Shown here in pieces: positions 5,316 to 12,739 of a stretch of 15,892 bases of DNA. Under the pieces are notes generated by a model, which did no database searches, was not told the origin of the DNA, and saw nothing but the letters and a program-made list of their open reading frames with translations. How positions within the stretch are numbered: position 1 is the stretch's first letter; every line of letters starts with the position of its first letter. The translations under genes were made by a program, and so were the position numbers. This stretch comes from Verrucomicrobiales bacterium (GTDB taxonomy: Bacteria; Verrucomicrobiota; Verrucomicrobiia; Limisphaerales; J093). The DNA lies in assembly GCA_024233215.1 (NCBI GenBank), contig JACKPW010000054.1:1-15892 (forward strand), in the 5' to 3' direction.

Positions 5316-6911
5316 ATGGCTGTCGGTTGGGAGATCGTCACGGACTGGTTGTCGGTGGTGCTGTTCTTCCTGGGGCGACTGGTCGAGGCCTGGAACACGT
5401 TCGCCTTCCGGCTGAAGCTGAACATCGGCGCGATCATCATCGCGTTGACCGGGCTGGGTGAGGTGTTCGACCTGGTTCTGGACCGCAAGTTCGCGCGGGC
5501 GGCAGGCCGGATGAAGGAAGTCATGGCAGACCTGGCCAAGGCCACGGCCAACCTGACCGCGGATGCGGCCAAGGACCTGAAGGCGTTCGGGACTGCGTTC
5601 GCCGAGACCGGGGAGTACGCGGCCGAGGTGGCGGTCGAGAGCGGTCGGAAGTGGGACGCCGCGGTCGTCAGCGCGGGCCAGCGGTTGCTGACGCTCGATG
5701 AAGCCGATGACGCGGGCATGGCGCCGTTTGAGCCTCCACCGCAGCCGGCCCCGGTGGTCATCGAGTCCGAGACAGTCATCCGACAGCGGACCAAGCTGCA
5801 ACTGGAACAGCAGGCGCAGGCGTTGGCGGACGCCCGGCTGAACCTGTCGGCTCGGGCTGCCCGGATCGAGAATGACCGTTCGCTCTCGGACACTCAGCGG
5901 TATCGGCAGACCCTCTCGCTTCGACGGACGGAACTGAGCCTGCTGGATGACTACATCAGCCGGCTCAAGGAACGGTCCGAGATCGAGCAGGACGAAGCGA
6001 CCCGGCAGTTGATTGCCTCCCAGCTTCGGAGCGCCGAGCGGGAGCGGGTCGGCCTCGACACGCAGGTGATCAACCTGCAGGGCCGGGGTGATCCGTCCTC
6101 GATGACAGCTCAGCTCTTCATCGCGGCCGATGACATCGCCCGCCGGATCGGCACACTGGCTCAGCAGGTGGCCCGCAGTTTCACCGACCTGGTCGGGTCG
6201 GCCATCGACGGAATCGCCGGCAGCATCGAGGGCTTGATCAACCGGACGATGTCCTGGGCCGACGCCCTCAAGAACATCGGCAACACCGTCGTGAAGAGCC
6301 TGATCGCCTCCTTTGCGCGGATGGCGGCCGAGTTCGTGATGCAGCAGGTGATCATGCGCGGGGCCATGCTGGTGACCTCCGCGCTGATGACGGCGCTGGG
6401 GGTGAAGCGGAAGGCGGAGAACACGACGCAGTTCGTCTCGGGCGCGACGGCAGGTGTCGGGCAGGCGGGCGCCCAGGGTGGCTGGGTGGGCATCCTGATC
6501 TACCTGGCTGTCCTGGGAGCCGCCATCGCCGCGGTGGCGGGGATGGCCGGGGCGTTCGCCAAGGGCGGCCTAGTCACCGGCCCCGGCGGTCCCAAGTCGG
6601 ACAGTGTCCTGGCCCGGTTGTCGGCGGGTGAGTACGTGCTGAACGCGGATGCGGTCCGGCACTACGGCCAACCGACGCTGGAAGCCATGAACCGGCGCAT
6701 CCTGACCGTCCACGAGGCGCAAGCGGCGCCGCAACCGGTGGTTCCCGGCATGCCGCCGGCCGCTCCAATGCCCGCGCCCGAGGCCGCCAGGCAGGCGTTG
6801 AACCTGGTGCTGGTGGATCGGCGCAACCAGGCCCGTGAGTTCCTGGAATCCTCCGAAGGCGAGGCCCGCATCCTCGACATCATCCGCCGGCGGCGATTGG
6901 AGATCGGATGA
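5316..6911 (+). CDS. Tape measure protein, C-terminal part
   Basis: From ATG 5316 the frame encodes 531 residues; the coherent frame can be read from GGG 5304 if it is fused to the upstream part. Two hydrophobic stretches (VLFFLGRLVEAWNTFAF near the start and WVGILIYLAVLGAAIAAVAG near residue 390) flank a long charged coiled region (QLEQQAQALADARLNLSARA onward). The end carries FAKGGLVTGPGGPKSDSVLA and LSAGEYVLNADAVRHYG, a signature of tape measure C-termini in lambdoid and related phages. The region belongs with 4486-5310 as one tape measure. Either the frame break is a one-base loss in the GGG at 5304-5306, a real split with re-initiation at 5316, or a -1 slip with the glycyl-tRNA moving from GGT to GGG before the stop. 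Confidence 0.8.
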   Translation: MAVGWEIVTDWLSVVLFFLGRLVEAWNTFAFRLKLNIGAIIIALTGLGEVFDLVLDRKFARAAGRMKEVMADLAKATANLTADAAKDLKAFGTAFAETGEYAAEVAVESGRKWDAAVVSAGQRLLTLDEADDAGMAPFEPPPQPAPVVIESETVIRQRTKLQLEQQAQALADARLNLSARAARIENDRSLSDTQRYRQTLSLRRTELSLLDDYISRLKERSEIEQDEATRQLIASQLRSAERERVGLDTQVINLQGRGDPSSMTAQLFIAADDIARRIGTLAQQVARSFTDLVGSAIDGIAGSIEGLINRTMSWADALKNIGNTVVKSLIASFARMAAEFVMQQVIMRGAMLVTSALMTALGVKRKAENTTQFVSGATAGVGQAGAQGGWVGILIYLAVLGAAIAAVAGMAGAFAKGGLVTGPGGPKSDSVLARLSAGEYVLNADAVRHYGQPTLEAMNRRILTVHEAQAAPQPVVPGMPPAAPMPAPEAARQALNLVLVDRRNQAREFLESSEGEARILDIIRRRRLEIG

Positions 6912-7069
6912 TGAACCTCCCGCTGAGACGCAAAGACGCTGAGATGGGAATGAACACGAGGATTGAGAATGGAGGATCGAGGATGGAAGCCATCTTCCAC
7001 CCTCCATCTTCCATCTTCGCTGATTCCCCCCTCTGCGCCTCTGCGCCTCTGCGCGAGTCCTTCCCATGA
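6908..7069 (+). other. Bridging open frame through repeat copy 2
   Basis: An ATG at 6908 overlaps the tape measure stop (ATGA 6908-6911). Its frame stays open for 53 codons through the whole repeat and ends in a TGA at 7067-7069 that overlaps the next start ATG 7066. Ribosomes could therefore pass by stop/start coupling across the element. The translation (starts MMNLPLRRKDAEMGMN) is just repeat DNA read as protein, so a functional peptide is unlikely. Confidence 0.4.
6917..7057. repeat. Inverted-repeat element, copy 2, with a nested second repeat
   Basis: Outer arms 6917-6943 and 7031-7057 pair with each other and match copy 1; the right arm contains CTCTGCGCCTCTGCGCGAG. Between them lies a different palindrome of GGA/GAT-rich sequence, 6961-6989 against 6991-7018 (GGAGGATCGAGGATGGAAG facing CTTCCATCTTCG-like bases). 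Both kinds are familiar intergenic repeats in Verrucomicrobiota. The element fills almost the whole space between the tape measure stop and ATG 7066 and leaves no Shine-Dalgarno sequence for the latter. Confidence 0.8.
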
Positions 7070-7998
7070 GCGTCCAAACCGTCAACGGCCACGTCCTGTT
7101 GCCCCATCTGCCGGATTGGGCGTCGCCGGTGGCGTGGCAACGGGCGTGGCAGTGTCAGGTCGGCCGCAGCGTGGGCGGTTCCGAGGGTCGGCTGTCCGTG
7201 CGGGAACGGCCCCGCGTCACCCTGCGTTGGGAACTGATCCCGGTGAACGTGACGGAGCAGTCGCTGATGCACGCGAGGTTGCGGGCAGCCCGGAAGAGCG
7301 GGTATGCCTGCGCCCCCTACTGGGGCCGGGGACTGAAGATCATCGCGGTGGCCGGTGCCGTCCTGACGCTGGCATCCACCGCCTGGCCCTTCCTGCAGGG
7401 GGATGACTGGCTACTGATCCGCCGGCTCGATGTCGCCGCGCCCGAAGCCTGGGAACTCTGCCAGGTCGTGACCGCCGCTGAAGCCGACATCACGCTGACC
7501 GTTGGTCCCACTTACGACTGGTCCGTGGATGCCTTCGTCTGGCCGCTGTTGTTCGGCCGGTTCAACTGCGGGGACCTGAGCCACCGCACCGACTGGCACG
7601 CGCGGGTCCAGTGCGAGCTTCGCCAGCTTGTCACCCGGCCGTACGCCCCGTTGCCTCCGGGGCCTGATCCGTCGCTTTGCGCTGTTGATGGCGTCGATGC
7701 CGGCGATTCCTTCGAGTGCTACCCGGTCGGCTACGCAGGGCCGTTCGAGGGCGGCAACGGGTGGGATGGGGCGTGGTCCTTTCTCCCGGAGCCCGAGGTG
7801 TTTGGGGACTCCTTCGAGGATTACCTCACCGGCCAGTCCGACAACTTCAACGCCGGGACCGGCTTTGACGGGGCCTGGTCTTTCCTGCCGGAACTGGGTG
7901 TCTGGGGGGATTCATTCGAGAGCTACGCCATGGGCAGCACGCCGGCCGGGGGCGGAACCGGGTTCACCGGCGATTGGACGTTCAACGAGGGATCATGA
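7066..7998 (+). CDS. Distal tail-tip protein with three 34-residue repeats
   Basis: This is a 310-residue protein. Residues 1-190 are beta-rich, with PHLPDWASPVAWQRAWQ, RPRVTLRWELIPVN and VDAFVWPLLFGRFN, a pattern seen in tail-tip proteins coded directly after tape measures. The C-terminal 98 residues are three tandem copies starting GDSFECY (213), GDSFEDY (247) and GDSFESY (281), each leading to G-G-GW/F-GAWSFLPE; the spacing is exactly 102 bases and the third copy is shortened at the stop. The repeat unit resembles the 'SFE.Y..G....GGTGW.GAW' entry strand of secreted lectin-like domains in Verrucomicrobiota. It may be an adhesive extension on the tip. The stop overlaps the next start (ATGA at 7995). 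The N-terminal assignment is by position. Confidence 0.55.
   Translation: MSVQTVNGHVLLPHLPDWASPVAWQRAWQCQVGRSVGGSEGRLSVRERPRVTLRWELIPVNVTEQSLMHARLRAARKSGYACAPYWGRGLKIIAVAGAVLTLASTAWPFLQGDDWLLIRRLDVAAPEAWELCQVVTAAEADITLTVGPTYDWSVDAFVWPLLFGRFNCGDLSHRTDWHARVQCELRQLVTRPYAPLPPGPDPSLCAVDGVDAGDSFECYPVGYAGPFEGGNGWDGAWSFLPEPEVFGDSFEDYLTGQSDNFNAGTGFDGAWSFLPELGVWGDSFESYAMGSTPAGGGTGFTGDWTFNEGS
7702..7995 (+). repeat. Three tandem 102-base coding repeats
   Basis: Copies start at 7702, 7804 and 7906, an exact 102-base period, and encode GDSFE.Y ... GAWSFLPE. Copies 1 and 2 have 34 codons and copy 3 about 30. DNA identity is moderate because many third positions differ, so the duplication is old or is kept by selection on the protein. 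Confidence 0.8.
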
Positions 7999-8765
7999 GC
8001 CAGCTCACCATCCAGAAGATATTCGGCGCCAGCCCCGGCGGCCTCGACAAGGCCGTCGAACTGAACAACACGGAGGCCACCCGCAGGCTCTTGATGGGGA
8101 CGAACTGGACCCACCTGGCCATCGGGATTCGGGCCGACGTGTCGGTCCTTCAGAACACGAACCTGGTCTCGCCGGGGTTCAACATCGGCGTCTGCCACGA
8201 TCTCAAGGGGCCGAAATGCGGCGCCTTGTGCGACCACTTCGTTGGCTACAACGCCGGGGAACAGTCGAGCACGAGCCTGGCCATTGAAACGGGGTCCACC
8301 CGTTATCGGGCGTGCCTGACGGAGACCTCCATGAGGACCAAGCGCATCCAGAATGGCGCCGTGGTTACCGGGAGTTTCAGCACCGGCTCGGCGCTCTATT
8401 ACGCGACGGTGGGAGGGGCCATTCCCAGTGCCGACACTACCGCGTATCCGGTGCCGATGATCGTGTCGATCCGCAAGGTGGGTTCCACGTACTACGTGGA
8501 CAACGTCCTGTCGGGCTCGGGCACCTACTCCTCGGCGGCCTGCACGGAGGCCAAGCTGGTTCAGGCGTTGCAGACCGGGAGCATGGAGAATGCGGAGACT
8601 TACCTGCTTTCGGAGGTGGGCACCTACCGGTTCGAGTACAACCCCGGCGGGAGCCAGGTGGTCTCCGAGGCGACCTACGGGGAACTGGATTGCGTGTGCC
8701 TGTCGTGGCCCAACGCGGTGGTCCCGCTGAACATCTACAGCTTCCTGGTCTGCAAATGGGCGTGA
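7995..8765 (+). CDS. Beta-rich tail-tip protein, function unknown
   Basis: ATG 7995 is chosen over an in-frame upstream Met (7974) because it overlaps the preceding stop (ATGA) and begins a clean MSQLTIQKIFGASPGG. The 256 residues are strand-rich with eight cysteines, including KCGALC and DCVC, which is unusual for a cytoplasmically assembled protein and may mean metal binding or disulfide formation after release. Segments such as TNWTHLAIGIRADVS and PGFNIGVCHDLKG look like a lectin-type sandwich. Its place among tip genes and directly after a repeat-bearing adhesin-like protein suggests a surface-exposed tip component. I do not recognise the family. It is followed by an inverted repeat. Confidence 0.5.
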   Translation: MSQLTIQKIFGASPGGLDKAVELNNTEATRRLLMGTNWTHLAIGIRADVSVLQNTNLVSPGFNIGVCHDLKGPKCGALCDHFVGYNAGEQSSTSLAIETGSTRYRACLTETSMRTKRIQNGAVVTGSFSTGSALYYATVGGAIPSADTTAYPVPMIVSIRKVGSTYYVDNVLSGSGTYSSAACTEAKLVQALQTGSMENAETYLLSEVGTYRFEYNPGGSQVVSEATYGELDCVCLSWPNAVVPLNIYSFLVCKWA

Positions 8766-8878
8766 CGAGGAACCGGAATCTCGCGCAGAGCCGCGGAGGC
8801 GCGGAGAAGGGGAGAGGACCATCCCCTGGAATGCTCCGTCTTAGCGTCACTGCGCCTCTGCGGGAGGCACTACCATGA
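8762..8878 (+). other. Bridging open frame through repeat copy 3
   Basis: A GTG at 8762 overlaps the preceding stop (GTGA 8762-8765). The frame runs 38 codons through the repeat and closes at TGA 8876-8878, overlapping ATG 8875. The layout is the same as that across repeat copy 2 and would keep translation coupled. The encoded sequence (starts VTRNRNLAQSRGGAEKG) is repeat-derived; a real peptide is doubtful. Confidence 0.35.
8780..8866. repeat. Inverted-repeat (REP-like) element, copy 3
   Basis: Left arm 8780-8806 (contains CTCGCGCAGAGCCGCGG) faces right arm 8834-8866 (contains TGCGCCTCTGCGGGAG); the right arm is a few bases longer. The arms match the outer arms of copies 1 and 2 with more divergence. 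The end of the right arm supplies GGGAGG (8862-8867), seven bases before ATG 8875, so here the repeat itself seems to provide the ribosome binding site of the next gene. Confidence 0.75.
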
Positions 8879-10308
8879 GTGCCAGCTATCGTGAGCGTCC
8901 GGTGTTCGGGTGGCCCATCGACTGGGCGACGTTGCCCCAGTCGAAATTGGAGTATGACCTGCGGGAGGTGGCCATCGGGTTCGGCACGCACGCCTTCTAC
9001 GGGGAACAGGACGCGGTAATCCGGGGCTGGCGGTTTGTCTGCTGGCTCGATGACGGGGCGGCCATCCAGGAGTTCGAGGACTTCTTCGACGGGTTGAATG
9101 GCCGGTTGATCGGGTTCTGGCTCCCGACGCCCGAAGCGGCCTTTCGGATCGTGGCCGGCGTCGATGCCACCCGCTTCAAGATTGAGGCCTGCGGCTTGGC
9201 CACCTGGTGGGAGGATCATCCCTGCGCCTACCTGTGGCTGACGAAGGACGGGCAGGACCCACAGGGGGCGAAGATCACGGGCGTCACGGCGAACGGTGAC
9301 GGCACCGAGACGGTGACGGTCGAGGAATCGGTGTCAGTGGACGCGACGTGGCATGCCCGGTGGCTCGCCTACGTGCGGCTCGCGGACGACATCGAGCAGG
9401 GTGAGTTCCGGGGTGAGGGCCGGTTGAAAGCCACGGTTCAGGTGATCGAATTGCCGGCTGAGTATGCCGAGATTGAGACGGGCTCGAAGCCGGTCTTCCT
9501 CTACCATTTCTTCACCAAGGCGGGAGAGCAGGTTGACTGGTACTGGACCTCCTTCGCCTGGGACCTGGAGGACATCGACGGCATTGACTGGCTGGCCAAG
9601 CGGATCACGCACGGGTCGTTGGTGCGGTCCACGCGCGGCATCAACCAACTGACGCTGGAATCCGACCGGGAGGAACCGCTGTCGTTGCTGGTCCCGCCCG
9701 TGCTGGCTCAGGCCCTGTTCGTGGAAGTCCGGGAGGCCTCCTACGACTCGTTGTCAGCGCAGACGGTGATCTTCAGCGGCCGGGTGATGGGGGCGAGTTG
9801 CGAGGGTCGGCGGCTCACCCTCAAATGCTCCACGCTGATGGACACGGGGACGCGGTGTCCGACGTTCCTACTGTCCCGGCGGTGCAACCATCGGCTCTAC
9901 GAATCGAACACCTGCCGCGTCAGCCAGGCTGCTTTCCAGAAGGCATGCACCGTCGCCGCGATCAACGGGCGATTGGTGACGGTGACATTCCCGGAAGCCT
10001 ACGGCCTGGCCGCCAACTGGTTCGCCAACGGCTGGATCGAGACCGGCACCGGGCATCAGCTCGACCGGAAGACGATCCTGACCAGCACGGTGGAATCGAG
10101 CCAGCAGGTCACGTTGACTCTGACGCATCCGCTGTCCTGGGCGGCCCTGGATGACGCGGCGCTCGTGGTGCCTGGCTGCGACGGCACGGAGAGCCAGTGC
10201 GCTACCAAGTTCTCCAACTTCATCAACTACGGCGGTCACCGGTTCGCGCTGCGCAATCTGTCGCTGCGGGCGGTCGAGGTGCCGGCCATCAGCGGGGGTA
10301 AGAAATGA
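8875..10308 (+). CDS. Tail-tip protein of the BR0599/DUF2163 type, with N-terminal DUF2460-like part
   Basis: This is a 477-residue protein. Residues 1-170 carry a tip-type module (EFEDFFDGLNGRLIGFWLPT), of the kind coded by the separate preceding gene in gene-transfer-agent-like tails. Residues from about 205 match the DUF2163/BR0599 pattern: VDWYWTSFAWDLEDIDGI, SLVRSTRGINQLTLES, then Cys-containing RCPTFLLSRRCNHRLY and the closing VPGCDGTESQCATKFSNFIN followed by GGHRFAL. Members form hubs at the tail tip and are encoded next to an NlpC/P60 peptidase, as here. The spaced cysteines may bind metal. GGGAGG seven bases before ATG 8875 supports the start; the stop overlaps the next gene (ATGA 10305-10308). 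The fusion of the two modules is an inference. Confidence 0.75.
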   Translation: MSASYRERPVFGWPIDWATLPQSKLEYDLREVAIGFGTHAFYGEQDAVIRGWRFVCWLDDGAAIQEFEDFFDGLNGRLIGFWLPTPEAAFRIVAGVDATRFKIEACGLATWWEDHPCAYLWLTKDGQDPQGAKITGVTANGDGTETVTVEESVSVDATWHARWLAYVRLADDIEQGEFRGEGRLKATVQVIELPAEYAEIETGSKPVFLYHFFTKAGEQVDWYWTSFAWDLEDIDGIDWLAKRITHGSLVRSTRGINQLTLESDREEPLSLLVPPVLAQALFVEVREASYDSLSAQTVIFSGRVMGASCEGRRLTLKCSTLMDTGTRCPTFLLSRRCNHRLYESNTCRVSQAAFQKACTVAAINGRLVTVTFPEAYGLAANWFANGWIETGTGHQLDRKTILTSTVESSQQVTLTLTHPLSWAALDDAALVVPGCDGTESQCATKFSNFINYGGHRFALRNLSLRAVEVPAISGGKK

Positions 10309-10727
10309 CGGACATCGAGACCATCGCCATGAAGTGGAAGGGGACACCCTTCGTGCCGCACGCGGCCCAGCCGGGCGCCGGTGTCGATTGCGTCCACTTG
10401 TGCGGGGAGATCCTCCAGGAGGCTGGGCTGATCGGGGACTACTCGTTCCCGACCTACCGTTGCGACAGCGGCAGCCATCGCGACGAGAGCGTTGTCCTGT
10501 CCTGGCTGAACCACAGCCCGGCCTTCGTCCGAACGGACGGCTCACGGGTCCAAGCTGGGGACGTGCTCTGCTTCCACATCGGCCGCGTGGCCCACCACGT
10601 CGGGCTTGCCTTGGGGCCAGTCCGGTTCATCCATGCCCTGCGTGGCAAGGGCGTCATCGTCTCCACGCTGCGCGATCCCACCTACGCCAAGCGGTTCGTG
10701 GCCGCGTATCGGCCTGTCCAGCCATGA
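10305..10727 (+). CDS. Tail-tip NlpC/P60 cysteine peptidase
   Basis: This 140-residue protein shows the NlpC/P60 fold in order: KWKGTPFVPH, then GVDCVHLCGEIL with catalytic Cys29, then AGDVLCFHIGRVAHHVGLAL with catalytic His98, and FIHALRGKGV with His110 as the likely third residue. Such enzymes cut peptidoglycan stem peptides. Located next to a BR0599-type protein and before a J-like protein, it matches the tail peptidase of lambda gpK and gene-transfer-agent clusters, which opens the wall locally or processes tip proteins during assembly. The domain fills the whole protein with no signal peptide, consistent with delivery on the tail. The start overlaps the preceding stop and its stop overlaps the following start, both as ATGA. 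Confidence 0.9.
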   Translation: MTDIETIAMKWKGTPFVPHAAQPGAGVDCVHLCGEILQEAGLIGDYSFPTYRCDSGSHRDESVVLSWLNHSPAFVRTDGSRVQAGDVLCFHIGRVAHHVGLALGPVRFIHALRGKGVIVSTLRDPTYAKRFVAAYRPVQP

Positions 10728-12739
10728 GCTTCTTCTCCAACAGCAACGCCGTCGCGGCGCCAGCACCCAAGGCCCTGGGGATCGACCCGGAACGTGCTTC
10801 CACCCACGAGCATGGCCGGCCTGTGCCCTACGTCTTCGGCAAGGTCGAGGTGGGCGTCACGTTCATCTCCGAGCCGTGGGGGTTCCGGTCCGATCCCATC
10901 GTCACCCAGGTCGGCAAGGATGATCAGGTCACCGGCTACAACTACTTCTGCTCCTTCGCCGCGATGCTCTGCCTGGGGCCGTTGGATGCCCTGTACGAAA
11001 TCCGGATGGACGACACGACCGTCTGGTCGGGGACCCTGACGCGGGGCGAGGATGACTTCGAGCCGTTGACCATCGAGGGTCGTGGGGAACTGCGGTTCTA
11101 CTGGGGCACCGAGACCCAGTTGGCGGATGATGAGTTGAATGGCAGCGGCACCACCCATCCGGCCTACCGGGGCCAGGCATACGTTGTGGCGCTCGACCTG
11201 TTGCTCGGCCAGAACGCCCAGGTGCCCAACCTCACCTTCGTCGTGGCCCGGTATCCCGACCCGTCATGGCTGACCAGCGGCAGCAACGTCGGCGACGACT
11301 GCCATCCGGTCGCGGTGATCGGTGATCTCTGGGCAGACAGGCGGTTCGGGCTGGGCGAGAGCAGTGACGGGTTGGACACGACCACGCTGAACGCCACGGC
11401 GGCCGTGTTGACCAGTGAAGGCGTCGGGTTGTCCGGCGTCATCGACCAGGCGGACACGTTCCCGAACCTGCTGGCCCGGTTGCTGGAGAACTTCGACGGG
11501 TACGTGTCCTACGATGCCCAAGGGCGGTTTGGCGTGAAGCTCATCCGGGGCGAGGAAGGGGACGGGCTGACGTTCGACGAGCACGACCTGACGGCTGATC
11601 CCGATCTGGAGGCCTCTTCCTGGCCGGACACCATCAACCAGGTCACGTTGACCTTTCGCAACCGGGACAAGCAGTGGCAGGAGGACAGTGTTGCCTGGCA
11701 CGACCGGGCGGCCTTTGCCATCCAGGGAGCGACCAAGACCGAGAGCATCCAGCGGCCGTGGATCACGCGGCAGGATTTGGCCTGGCAGGTGGCGGCTGCC
11801 TGGTGCCAGCAGCGTGCCCTGCCGAGAATCACCGGTAGAATCAGCCTCAAGGCCGGTAGCGCAGGCTCTCTGGCCCCGGGCGACACCTTCAGCCTGTCCT
11901 TCGCTTCCAACAGCCTCTCGGGCCTGCTTTGCCGGGTCGAAGAGGTCAGCCGTCGGTCCCCGGAGTCGGCGGAGGTTGAGGTCCGGTACCTCGAGGATCG
12001 CGGGTACCTAAACGGGGTTGCCTACTCGCCGGCCGCGGATGATCCGGTTGAACCTGAGACCTACAGCCCCCAGCAGATCGCCGGTGCGCGGCTTTTCGAG
12101 ACGCCCTACGGCTTTCAGCGGGAGGGACACACCCACTTCCAGATGCTGGTCGCCCGCGGGGACACCGTCACCGGCCGGGTGCATTCCTGGAATGAGGTGG
12201 CGCCGGACAGCTACGAGTTCTACCGGTCCACCCGCACGTTCTGCCTGATGGTCACCTTGAACGGGGCGTTGTCCAAGTCCGGCCCTGCCGTGGACGAGGA
12301 CGGCGGGCTGCTGCTCACGATCACGTCCCCGGACAAGACACCCTACGACGCCACGTTCGCGGAGGCGATGGCGGGACGGTCGGTGCTGTTCCTGGGCACG
12401 GAGGTGTTCCTGGTCTGGGGACCGACGTTGGTCTCGGGGAACCAGTACGCCTTCAGCTACGTCCGGGCAGCCTACGCCTGCGAGAAGGAGGATCACGCGG
12501 ACGGGGCGACCGGGTTCCTGATCTTCCCGAGTGCTTCCCGGCCGTACCTGACCTGTGAATGGGGTCGGGTGGCGTTGCCGGGGGAGAGTCTGAAGTGGAA
12601 GTTCCAGGCCGAGCTGCTGGGCGTGACGACCGACCTGGCCGGGGCCGGGGTTTACGAGATCACCTCGACGGCACGGGCCTACCTGCCGCTGGCGCCGATC
12701 AACCTGACCGTCAACGGGGACGGGCACTGCCCGACGTAG
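10724..12739 (+). CDS. J-like tail tip / host-specificity protein, main part
   Basis: ATG 10724 is chosen because of the ATGA overlap with the peptidase gene. The 671 residues begin MSFFSNSNAVAAPAPKALGI and run through a tip-attachment domain: RPVPYVFGKVEVGVTFISEP, then LYEIRMDDTTVWSGTL, DTFPNLLARLLENFDGYVSY and SWPDTINQVTLTFRNRDKQW. This order is typical of gpJ and phage-tail_3 proteins, which form the central tip and contact the receptor. The last 250 residues are beta domains, the final one starting PLAPINLTVNGDG as a fibronectin type III fold would. The frame stops at TAG 12737, in the middle of that domain, while the rest of it continues in the -1 frame to 13038. The gene is probably one of about 771 residues with a one-base loss near 12722-12724. 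Confidence 0.8.
   Translation: MSFFSNSNAVAAPAPKALGIDPERASTHEHGRPVPYVFGKVEVGVTFISEPWGFRSDPIVTQVGKDDQVTGYNYFCSFAAMLCLGPLDALYEIRMDDTTVWSGTLTRGEDDFEPLTIEGRGELRFYWGTETQLADDELNGSGTTHPAYRGQAYVVALDLLLGQNAQVPNLTFVVARYPDPSWLTSGSNVGDDCHPVAVIGDLWADRRFGLGESSDGLDTTTLNATAAVLTSEGVGLSGVIDQADTFPNLLARLLENFDGYVSYDAQGRFGVKLIRGEEGDGLTFDEHDLTADPDLEASSWPDTINQVTLTFRNRDKQWQEDSVAWHDRAAFAIQGATKTESIQRPWITRQDLAWQVAAAWCQQRALPRITGRISLKAGSAGSLAPGDTFSLSFASNSLSGLLCRVEEVSRRSPESAEVEVRYLEDRGYLNGVAYSPAADDPVEPETYSPQQIAGARLFETPYGFQREGHTHFQMLVARGDTVTGRVHSWNEVAPDSYEFYRSTRTFCLMVTLNGALSKSGPAVDEDGGLLLTITSPDKTPYDATFAEAMAGRSVLFLGTEVFLVWGPTLVSGNQYAFSYVRAAYACEKEDHADGATGFLIFPSASRPYLTCEWGRVALPGESLKWKFQAELLGVTTDLAGAGVYEITSTARAYLPLAPINLTVNGDGHCPT

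Noticed and set aside
2153..8866. CRISPR array
   Set aside because: The repeated arms are inverted, imperfect, few and far apart, with no regular spacers.
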